30,059 nucleotides of DNA from Eggerthellaceae bacterium. GTDB taxonomy: Bacteria > Actinomycetota > Coriobacteriia > Coriobacteriales > Eggerthellaceae. Position 1 is the first letter of the stretch, and each line of letters starts with the position of its first letter. Under the pieces are notes generated by a model that saw nothing but the letters and a program-made list of their open reading frames with translations, did not search any database and was not told the DNA's origin. This document shows, in pieces, positions 24,113 to 30,059 of this stretch. The stretch covers positions 1,050 to 31,108 of the forward strand of contig DMNP01000064.1 of the NCBI GenBank assembly GCA_003452695.1, in the 5' to 3' direction. The translations under genes were made by a program, and so were the position numbers.

Positions 24113-25194
24113 CGTCCCGGGTTCGTGAACGCGGCCGTAGTCGTGCGATTCTGGCCTCGTCGGTGGCATGGGCGGTGCTGGCCGCCGCCCTGATGTGCGC
24201 GTGCCTGCTCGGCTCGTGCGCAGGCGATGCAGACAACCGCGAAGCCGGGCGCGTGTTCGACCGCGTCTTCACCGAGCAGGAGGTAATCGATTACCTTGCG
24301 CAATACCGCGAGGGATGTGCGGCAACATCCGACGAGGATTGGGCGGCCTGGCTTGCCGCCAAGAACACGACGGCCGAGGCGCTTCGCAAGGAAGTGGTGC
24401 AGTACCTGGCCGAGAACTGGCTGGTGGAGCGCGCCGCCGGACTGGTGGGCGAATCGGTTTCCGACGAGGAAGTGCAGGAGGCGCTGGCCCGCCAGAAAGA
24501 GCAGTACGCAAGCGACCTTGCCTGGACGAGCGCGCTTATAAAGTCGGGCTATACCGAAGACGCCTATGCGCTCAGCGTGAAGTCCGACTTGCTGAAACAG
24601 AAGATAAAGGACCATTTCGCCGATCCGGCGGCGGTGTCGGACGACGATTTGGAAGACTATGCCAACAGCCGCGTGAACGCCATGACCACCAAGCGCTCGT
24701 CGGCGGTGTTCGTGCCCTCGGGCATGGAATCGGGCGGAAACATGGCGGCCAAGGCCAAGGCCCAGCAGGCGAAGGCGGCGCTCGATTCCGGTGCGGACTT
24801 CGCCGACGTGTTCGCCGAGTTCTCTTCCAAGGACCATTCCGATACGGGCGACATGGGCTACGACTACTATTCCACGCCCAGCATTGCCTACAACAGGGCG
24901 CTCGGCGACCTGCGCGAGGTGGGGGACGTGTCGGACGTGGTGGAGTCGGACGATGGCTACTATGTTATCGTGCTGACCGACCGGTTTCCCGCGCACGACT
25001 ACGTGGGTCGCATGAAGCTTTCCAAGTTCCCCTCCGAGCTGTTGGACGAATTCCGGGCCGAGCTGGCACGCCAGCAGGCGGACGATGCGTATAACGAGTT
25101 CTACACGGAAAACGTGAGCGAGGCCCAGGTGGCCGTCGAGCCGATGCCCGATGGACTTCCCTACGACGTGGCCCCCGCAGGGCAGGACCGATGA
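24109..25194 (+). CDS. SurA/PrsA-like peptidyl-prolyl isomerase lipoprotein
   Basis: A 361-residue exported foldase. The signal ends with a lipobox-like LLGSC (residues about 33-37), so it is probably lipid-anchored on the outer membrane face. Residues about 50-175 are a helical SurA/PrsA N-domain (FTEQEVIDYLAQYREG, LVERAAGLVGESVSDEEV). Residues about 195-310 look like a parvulin isomerase domain: AKAALDSGADFADVFAEFSS, HSDTGDMGYDYY and VVESDDGYYVIVLTDRF. Some catalytic positions of parvulins are not evident, so it may be a chaperone only. ATG 24109 overlaps the previous stop and its own stop overlaps the following ATG 25191. It may fold the GLUG or ModA proteins encoded beside it (inference). 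Confidence 0.78.
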   Translation: MTSRVRERGRSRAILASSVAWAVLAAALMCACLLGSCAGDADNREAGRVFDRVFTEQEVIDYLAQYREGCAATSDEDWAAWLAAKNTTAEALRKEVVQYLAENWLVERAAGLVGESVSDEEVQEALARQKEQYASDLAWTSALIKSGYTEDAYALSVKSDLLKQKIKDHFADPAAVSDDDLEDYANSRVNAMTTKRSSAVFVPSGMESGGNMAAKAKAQQAKAALDSGADFADVFAEFSSKDHSDTGDMGYDYYSTPSIAYNRALGDLREVGDVSDVVESDDGYYVIVLTDRFPAHDYVGRMKLSKFPSELLDEFRAELARQQADDAYNEFYTENVSEAQVAVEPMPDGLPYDVAPAGQDR

Positions 25195-25205
25195 GAGGAG
25201 TTGCC

Positions 25206-26129
25206 ATGGTAACGACGATGAGGACGACGGGCAAGGGGCGCTTCGCGCCATGTGCGCGCCCCGTGGGGAAGGCGGCGGTCGGCATCGTGTTCCTGCTGGC
25301 GCTGTGCATGGCCGCGTTGGCGGGATGCGGCGGCCAGGCGTCCAGCTCGGCCAGCAGCGCGGCGGGCAGCCAGGCGGAGCGGTCGAAAAGTTCCGTGCAG
25401 TTGCAGATCTTCGCGGCGAATTCGTTGGAGCAGGCCATGCCGCTTGTGCAGGCGTTGTATACCGAGCGGCACCCGGAGGTTACGTTTGCCGATTCGCAGT
25501 TCAAGGCATCGGGCGACCTGGTGCAGGAAATTCAGGCGGGCGCAAGTGCCGATATCCTGATAACGGCATCGAAGGCGACGATGGACGATGCCGAAGCCTT
25601 CATCGTGCCCGAATCGCGCGTGACGATGTTCGGCAACGATTTGGAGCTGTGCGCGGCCAAGGGAAGCGGCATGCGGGTGACCAATCTAACGGATCTGAAA
25701 TCGGACCAGATAAAGCGCATCGCAGTGGGCGATCCGACGTTCGTGCCCGCTGGCAAGTACGCCAACCAATCGCTGAACTCGGCCGATTACGGGCAGCCGC
25801 TCTATTCCAGCTCGGAAGGCGAAGGCGGGGCCTACGACCCCAGCATTGCCGACAAGATAGCCGTTGCGAACCAAGTGGGCACGTGCGCCCAATGGGTGGC
25901 GTCGGGCAACTGCGACGTGGGGTTCGTGTACACATCGGACCTGTATCGCTACGACGGCATTGAAAGCATATACACCGTGCCCGAGGAAATGCATAAGATT
26001 ATAACGTACCCGGGTGCCGTTCTCGCCGGTTCGCAGCACCAGCAGGAAGCGGAGGCGTTCCTGAAGTTCTGCATGACCGACCCCGATGCCCTGGCCGTTT
26101 GGCAGGACAATGGCTTCGAGCTGAAATAG
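25206..26129 (+). CDS. modA: Molybdate-type ABC transporter substrate-binding lipoprotein
   Basis: A 307-residue extracytoplasmic binding protein. The signal with lipobox LAGC (near residue 41) means it is lipid-anchored. The ModA fold is shown by LQIFAANSLEQAM, ADILITASKATMDDA, VGDPTFVPAGKYANQSL and CDVGFVYTSDLY, then AEAFLKFCMTDPDALAVWQDNGF. ModA family proteins bind molybdate or tungstate oxyanions; other oxyanions or ligands cannot be excluded. I chose ATG 25206 behind GAGAGGAG rather than ATG 25191, which shares ATGA with the previous stop; both give the same mature protein. ModB follows two bases later. No ModC ATPase gene is in the window. Confidence 0.85.
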   Translation: MVTTMRTTGKGRFAPCARPVGKAAVGIVFLLALCMAALAGCGGQASSSASSAAGSQAERSKSSVQLQIFAANSLEQAMPLVQALYTERHPEVTFADSQFKASGDLVQEIQAGASADILITASKATMDDAEAFIVPESRVTMFGNDLELCAAKGSGMRVTNLTDLKSDQIKRIAVGDPTFVPAGKYANQSLNSADYGQPLYSSSEGEGGAYDPSIADKIAVANQVGTCAQWVASGNCDVGFVYTSDLYRYDGIESIYTVPEEMHKIITYPGAVLAGSQHQQEAEAFLKFCMTDPDALAVWQDNGFELK

Positions 26130-26131
26130 CC

Positions 26132-27484
26132 GTGCGGGTGGTTCGGGCATTCGGGCCTGCCGTGCCGTTTGCGCTGCTGCTTGCGCTGGTATGTGCATGT
26201 GCGCTGCTTCCTGGCATGGCCCGTGCGGCCACCGTGGTGCCGCAGGAATCCGATGCCGCAGCGGGAAGCGGGATGGACGTTGGCATCGTCGATTTCCATC
26301 GGGCGCAGAAGGGCAGTGCGCAGCTCCTTCCCGATGGCCGGGACGTGGGCTACCGCTATATAACGGGCAACGCCGACAACGCGGTGCTCGTCGCCCTTTC
26401 CGATGCGGTCGTGCTCTACTTGGCCCCCGATGTGGCCGCCCGCTTGGGCGTGAATGTGAAAGACCCAGCCGACTGCGCGGCCCTTGCAGCGCTCTTCGCC
26501 GATAGCGATGCCCGCAGCGCCAACGGGGGCGTGCCCCTGAGCGACATTGACGCACCTGTAACAGTTACCACCGAACGCATTCACGAGCAGGGTGCTTTCA
26601 CGTTTCGATTCGCCGTGGAATCCGAAGGGCGCACCTACGCTGGCGTATCGTCGCCGAATGCTGTTCCAACGGTGCTGTTCTGCGATTACGGCACCCTCGT
26701 TCCGGGGCACGAGGCGCGATCCGTCGCCGAGGACGGCGAGGCGGACGCCGGTGTGCTCTCGTTTTTGGCGCGTGTAGATTTCAGCCCCCTGTGGGTGTCG
26801 GCTCGCACTGCTCTTGCCGCCATGCTTATCGTCGTGGTGGTTGGCGTGCTCTGCGCATGGCTAGCTCTGCGCTTTCGCAGCCGTCTGAAAAGCGTTATCG
26901 ACATGCTGTTTCTCGTGCCCATGGTGCTTCCGCCCTCGGCATGCGGCCTGGTGCTGGTGTACGTGTTCGGCAAGAACAGTCCCACGGGCGCCTGGCTTGT
27001 CGAACATGGCGTGAGCATCGTGTCCACCTGGCCGGCGGCGGTCATTGCCGCCGCGGTGGTTGCAGCGCCGTTCATGTACCGTGCGGCGCGGGGTGCGTTC
27101 GAAAGCGTGGATGCGGACATGCTGGACGCCGCGCGGACGCTCGGGTGGTCGGAGGCGCGCGTGTTCGTCCGGATTACGGTACCCCTTTCTGCGCCGTCGC
27201 TCGCTGCGGGCGCGGCGCTTTCCTTCTCGCGCGCCTTGGGAGAATTCGGCGCTACCGTGTTCTTTGCCGGCAACTATGCGGGCGTAACGCAGACCATCCC
27301 GCTTGCCATCTACTACGACTGGATGGCAGGCGATGTTGCCTCCGCCTGGTTCTGGGTGGTCGTCGACGTGCTGTTCATGGGCGTTTTCTTGGTGTTCACG
27401 AACAGCCGCTTCTCCACCGGCCAGGCCATGGGCGCCAATCGCCGCGTTACCGCCCATGGTCCGGCAAGCGGTGGGGGCGGGTAG
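26132..27484 (+). CDS. modB: ModB-like ABC permease with extra N-terminal extracellular domain
   Basis: A 450-residue protein; ModB alone is about 220-230. Residues 1-33 are a signal peptide or first helix (VPFALLLALVCACALLPGMARA). Residues about 34-215 are a soluble domain I do not recognise, with VGIVDFHRAQKGSAQLLPDG, NADNAVLVALSDAVVLYLAPD and a Cys pair (115, 184). The permease follows from about 225, with MLFLVPMVLPPSACGLVLVYVF, the EAA loop DAARTLGWSEARVFVRITVP (332-351) and SFSRALGEFGATVFFAGN (364-381), all typical of ModB. The fused domain probably faces outside. GTG 26132 is the likely start, two bases after modA; an ATG at 26099 lies inside modA and would spoil the signal. No ATP-binding subunit follows; a GLUG gene comes instead. 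Confidence 0.82.
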   Translation: MRVVRAFGPAVPFALLLALVCACALLPGMARAATVVPQESDAAAGSGMDVGIVDFHRAQKGSAQLLPDGRDVGYRYITGNADNAVLVALSDAVVLYLAPDVAARLGVNVKDPADCAALAALFADSDARSANGGVPLSDIDAPVTVTTERIHEQGAFTFRFAVESEGRTYAGVSSPNAVPTVLFCDYGTLVPGHEARSVAEDGEADAGVLSFLARVDFSPLWVSARTALAAMLIVVVVGVLCAWLALRFRSRLKSVIDMLFLVPMVLPPSACGLVLVYVFGKNSPTGAWLVEHGVSIVSTWPAAVIAAAVVAAPFMYRAARGAFESVDADMLDAARTLGWSEARVFVRITVPLSAPSLAAGAALSFSRALGEFGATVFFAGNYAGVTQTIPLAIYYDWMAGDVASAWFWVVVDVLFMGVFLVFTNSRFSTGQAMGANRRVTAHGPASGGGG

Positions 27485-27495
27485 AGATATTCGCC

Positions 27496-27526
27496 TTGAA
27501 ATGATATATAGTGCAAGGAAGATAAT
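27496..27526 (+). promoter_or_regulatory. Possible internal promoter before GLUG4
   Basis: The 76-bp A/T-rich gap after modB has TTGAAA (27496-27501) and GATAAT (27521-27526) with a 19-base spacer. It resembles the TTGAAA/TAATAC promoter upstream of GLUG1. CCTTG (27494-27498) and CAAGG (27514-27518) form a small dyad over it. A longer-than-ideal spacer keeps this tentative. Confidence 0.4.
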
Positions 27527-27560
27527 AGGGCAAACGGGCGATGCGGAAAGAGGTGGCGCC

Positions 27561-30059
27561 ATGCAGTGCGGCAATCGGAGACGGCTTGGAACGGGCGCTT
27601 GGCTGGGGGTTGCGTGGTGCGCGCTCTCTCTCGTCTTGGGGCTTACGGTCGGCTCTGCCCATGCGCAGGGGGCAGACGATGCGGCGAGCGTCGATTACGC
27701 CGCGGGGCGCCTGTCCGCGCAGGAAAGCGCAGTCGATTTGTCCGTCGCATTGCGCCCGGGCGAATCGGCCGTCCAGCTTGCCAGCACGGGCACAGCGGAC
27801 TTATCGGTGCTTTCGGATGGCGACCGCGATTGCCTGGCTGCTGGGAAGAACACCGAGCTTGCAGCTACCGTGCAAGGCCCCGGCTGGCTTGTCTTCGACT
27901 GGAAGTTCAGCGCCCAAGGCGCCTATACGAACAAGTTGAACCTGACGGTCGACGGCGTCGAGAACCCGAATGCCGCTCCCAACCGCTCCTACGACTGGTT
28001 CACGGACAGCAGCGTCGTGCCGCTCGGGGCGAACTCGTCGTCGTCGGTGAAATGGGCGACGATGGTCGTGCAGCTGGACGGCGAAGGGCCGCATACGGTG
28101 AAATGGACGCGTGCCGGCACGGCGCTGAACGCATGTTTGGACGACGTGCATTTCACCTCGTCGCCCAACACCGCAGTTTCGGGGATTGCCGGCGCGGGCA
28201 CTGCATCGTGTGCGCTGACCGTGCTCGACGAGGACCACCGAACAGTGGATGCGGGCTCGCCGCTCGGGGCCGATGGCGTGCGCCCCTACGGCGTGGTGGC
28301 TTTCTCGGCCGTGCCCGAGCAGGGCAAGACTTTCCGAGGGTGGAAGGCCGACCCTGCAGCCGAAGAGTTCGTTTCCACGGCCAATCCCTACATCGTGCGC
28401 GTCTACAGCGACCCTGTTTCGCTGTATGCGGTTTGCGAGCAGCCTTTCGAGGGCGCGGGCACGCCCGACGATCCCTATCGGATAGGCGCCCGTGCAGACC
28501 TGGAGCGGCTTGACGCCTATGTGTCTGCCGGCGAGTCCTTCGCGGACGCGCACTTCGCCATTACCTCTGACATCGACTGCGGCGATCAGCCGCTTTCCAC
28601 CATCGGAGCGGGCGCGAGCAAGTCGTTCTCGGGGCAGGTGGACGGCCGTGGGCATACCATCGCGTTTTCGGGCGCGGGTGCGCTGTTCTACGCCATGGCA
28701 GGCGCCGGCGTTCGCAACCTGTGCCTGGACGTGGACGTGAACGCCGCCGACGCCGTGAACGCGGGGGCTTTGGCCGACAGGTCCACGAACGGCAGCAGCG
28801 TGGCCGACGTGGTCTTGCGCGGCCGCTTCTTTGCGTCGCGTCCCGCCAGCTCGTGGGGCACGAACTTCGGATACGGCGGGCTGGTCGGCTCTGCCAGCGG
28901 CACGACGTTTTCCGATTGCCGCATAGAAGCTGATTGCAGTAGCGACCGGCAGGGCAACGCCGATCCGTGTCTGGGCGCCGTCGTGGGATACGCAACATCG
29001 AACTGCACGATAGAGCGCTGCGTGGTCGCGGGAAACGTGGACGGTTGCGGTGCGGCATCCGCCGTCGGCGGGATTGTCGGCGGGTTGACCGCCAATTCCA
29101 GCTGCGTGACCGACTGCGTCGTTCAAGGCGATGTGTCGGGCAATGCGCGCGTCGGCGGCATCGTGGGGTACCAGACGGGCGGCACGGTGTCCAATTGCGA
29201 GTATCGCGGCGCGGTTTCGGCTGCGCGGCGTGCCGGCGGCATCGTCGGCGGGCTGGAGGGCACGGGCCAGGTGTCGTCGTGCTTGGCCAGCGGCAGCATC
29301 TCGGCTTCCGAGGAGCAGGCGGGCGGCATTGTCGGGTACGCATCCGGATATGCATCGCTTGCGGACAACCTCTGCCTTGCGCAAGCGGTTGAAGGGGGCA
29401 AGCGCATCGTGGCGTCCTGCGAGCGCTCGTGGGGCAATGGCGCCTGGAACACGCCCGTGCTGCAGGGCAACTATGCATGGGCGGGAACGCTTGTAGACGG
29501 CAGCGCCGTGGCAACGGGCGATGCCGACGCTTCGGCAGGTGGCCTGAACGGCGCGGTCCTGGAAGACGCCGACTTGTTGGGTTCGGTGGCCTACGAGCCC
29601 TGCGTCAGATGGCCTTCCGCATCGTGGAATGTGCAGCCGGGCAGAAAGCCCCAGCTGGCGGCTTCGAATGCCGTGCGCGAGCAGAGCGGCGACCTGCTGC
29701 CGGGCTACATTCGCGCCTATGCCGAATTCCCGGAGTTCGCGCTTGCGTGGACGGGCGCGGAAGTGTCCATAGAAGCGCCTGCCGATGCGGGTTATGCCCT
29801 GTCGGGCACGACGCGCGGCACGGACCCCGGCGAATACATCGCTCGCGCCACGTTGGCGGAAGGCTATATCTGGCCCGATTACACGACTGCCCCCATCGAC
29901 TTCGCATGGAGCATCACCCGCACCGTGGCCGTCCCGCAGTTCGGGCCCTTCGCCTTTGCGGGAAGCCCCGTGTCGGTGCAGGCGCCGGCGGGTGCGGGCT
30001 ATGCGCTGTCCGGCCAGACCACCGCCGCTGCGGTCGGCTCTTACGAGGCCGTGGCCACG
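27561..30059 (+). CDS. Large GLUG-motif surface protein 4 (3' partial)
   Basis: An open frame of 833 codons that runs off the window without a stop. ATG 27561 follows AGAGG, and a signal peptide (about 1-35, cut near SAHAQ) comes first. Residues about 60-180 look like a jelly-roll surface domain (LVFDWKFSAQGAYTNKL, GEGPHTVKW, ACLDDVHF). Residues about 215-290 resemble an InlB-type B repeat (ALTVLDEDHRTV, FSAVPEQGKTFRGWK). Next is GTPDDPYRI, then SDIDCGDQPLSTIG and FSGQVDGRGHTIAF, and GLUG repeats (YGGLVGS, LGAVVGY, VGGIVGGL, VGGIVGYQ, AGGIVGGL, AGGIVGYA). Two or more Ig-like stretches end the visible part (PADAGYALSGTT, PAGAGYALSGQT). Anchor and full length are unknown. It may have its own promoter. 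Confidence 0.8.
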   Translation, partial: MQCGNRRRLGTGAWLGVAWCALSLVLGLTVGSAHAQGADDAASVDYAAGRLSAQESAVDLSVALRPGESAVQLASTGTADLSVLSDGDRDCLAAGKNTELAATVQGPGWLVFDWKFSAQGAYTNKLNLTVDGVENPNAAPNRSYDWFTDSSVVPLGANSSSSVKWATMVVQLDGEGPHTVKWTRAGTALNACLDDVHFTSSPNTAVSGIAGAGTASCALTVLDEDHRTVDAGSPLGADGVRPYGVVAFSAVPEQGKTFRGWKADPAAEEFVSTANPYIVRVYSDPVSLYAVCEQPFEGAGTPDDPYRIGARADLERLDAYVSAGESFADAHFAITSDIDCGDQPLSTIGAGASKSFSGQVDGRGHTIAFSGAGALFYAMAGAGVRNLCLDVDVNAADAVNAGALADRSTNGSSVADVVLRGRFFASRPASSWGTNFGYGGLVGSASGTTFSDCRIEADCSSDRQGNADPCLGAVVGYATSNCTIERCVVAGNVDGCGAASAVGGIVGGLTANSSCVTDCVVQGDVSGNARVGGIVGYQTGGTVSNCEYRGAVSAARRAGGIVGGLEGTGQVSSCLASGSISASEEQAGGIVGYASGYASLADNLCLAQAVEGGKRIVASCERSWGNGAWNTPVLQGNYAWAGTLVDGSAVATGDADASAGGLNGAVLEDADLLGSVAYEPCVRWPSASWNVQPGRKPQLAASNAVREQSGDLLPGYIRAYAEFPEFALAWTGAEVSIEAPADAGYALSGTTRGTDPGEYIARATLAEGYIWPDYTTAPIDFAWSITRTVAVPQFGPFAFAGSPVSVQAPAGAGYALSGQTTAAAVGSYEAVAT

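Noticed and set aside
26099..26132. Upstream ATG for the ModB-like protein
   Set aside because: It lies inside modA and adds 11 residues before a good signal peptide; GTG 26132 fits better.
27801..29384. 527-codon minus-strand open frame
   Set aside because: It is antisense to GLUG4, whose signal peptide and repeats are clear on the plus strand.

Overview
The window is a high-GC Gram-positive chromosome segment. A Coriobacteriia (Eggerthella/Slackia-like) host is my best inference. It rests on the GC content, a hydrophobic-W (ChW) cell-wall module, a GlnR-like regulator paired with glutamine synthetase, a medium-chain acyl-CoA synthetase next to an XRE-cupin regulator, and many GLUG-motif surface proteins. 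No rRNA, tRNA, insertion sequence or CRISPR array was recognised.

Left part (1-15.3 kb) is mostly housekeeping and envelope genes. It starts with the 3' part of a ChW-ricin-L,D-transpeptidase wall protein. Next come glutamine synthetase and a translationally coupled GlnR-like OmpR-type regulator, then endonuclease III on the minus strand, then the ADP-dependent NAD(P)HX dehydratase. A 42-bp palindrome lies between that gene and a minus-strand pair (XRE-cupin regulator and acyl-CoA synthetase). A divergent pair follows: a YfhO-like membrane protein and a protein with two tandem CDP-glycerol glycerophosphotransferase (TagF-like) domains. Two minus-strand genes of the U32 peptidase/UbiU-UbiV type come next.

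Right part (15.5-30.06 kb) is the unusual region. A minus-strand gene for a Gly/His/Tyr-rich repeat protein diverges from a rightward gene series: GLUG1 - ExbB1 - DUF2149-1 - GLUG2 - GLUG3 - ExbB2 - DUF2149-2 - SurA/PrsA-like lipoprotein - ModA lipoprotein - ModB with an extra N-terminal extracellular domain - GLUG4 (running off the end). Many junctions overlap (ATGA and similar), so most of it is probably one transcript, with a possible extra promoter before GLUG4.

The small DUF2149-type proteins carry the Asp-x-Met-Leu-Val signature of the ExbD/TolR transmembrane helix and sit directly behind MotA/TolQ/ExbB channel genes. The locus therefore looks like two copies of a proton-driven motor in a cell with no evident outer membrane, wired to anchored GLUG surface proteins, a foldase and a molybdate-type ABC uptake system. 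My working hypothesis is an energised cell-surface uptake or adhesion machine. Its substrate is not visible from sequence.
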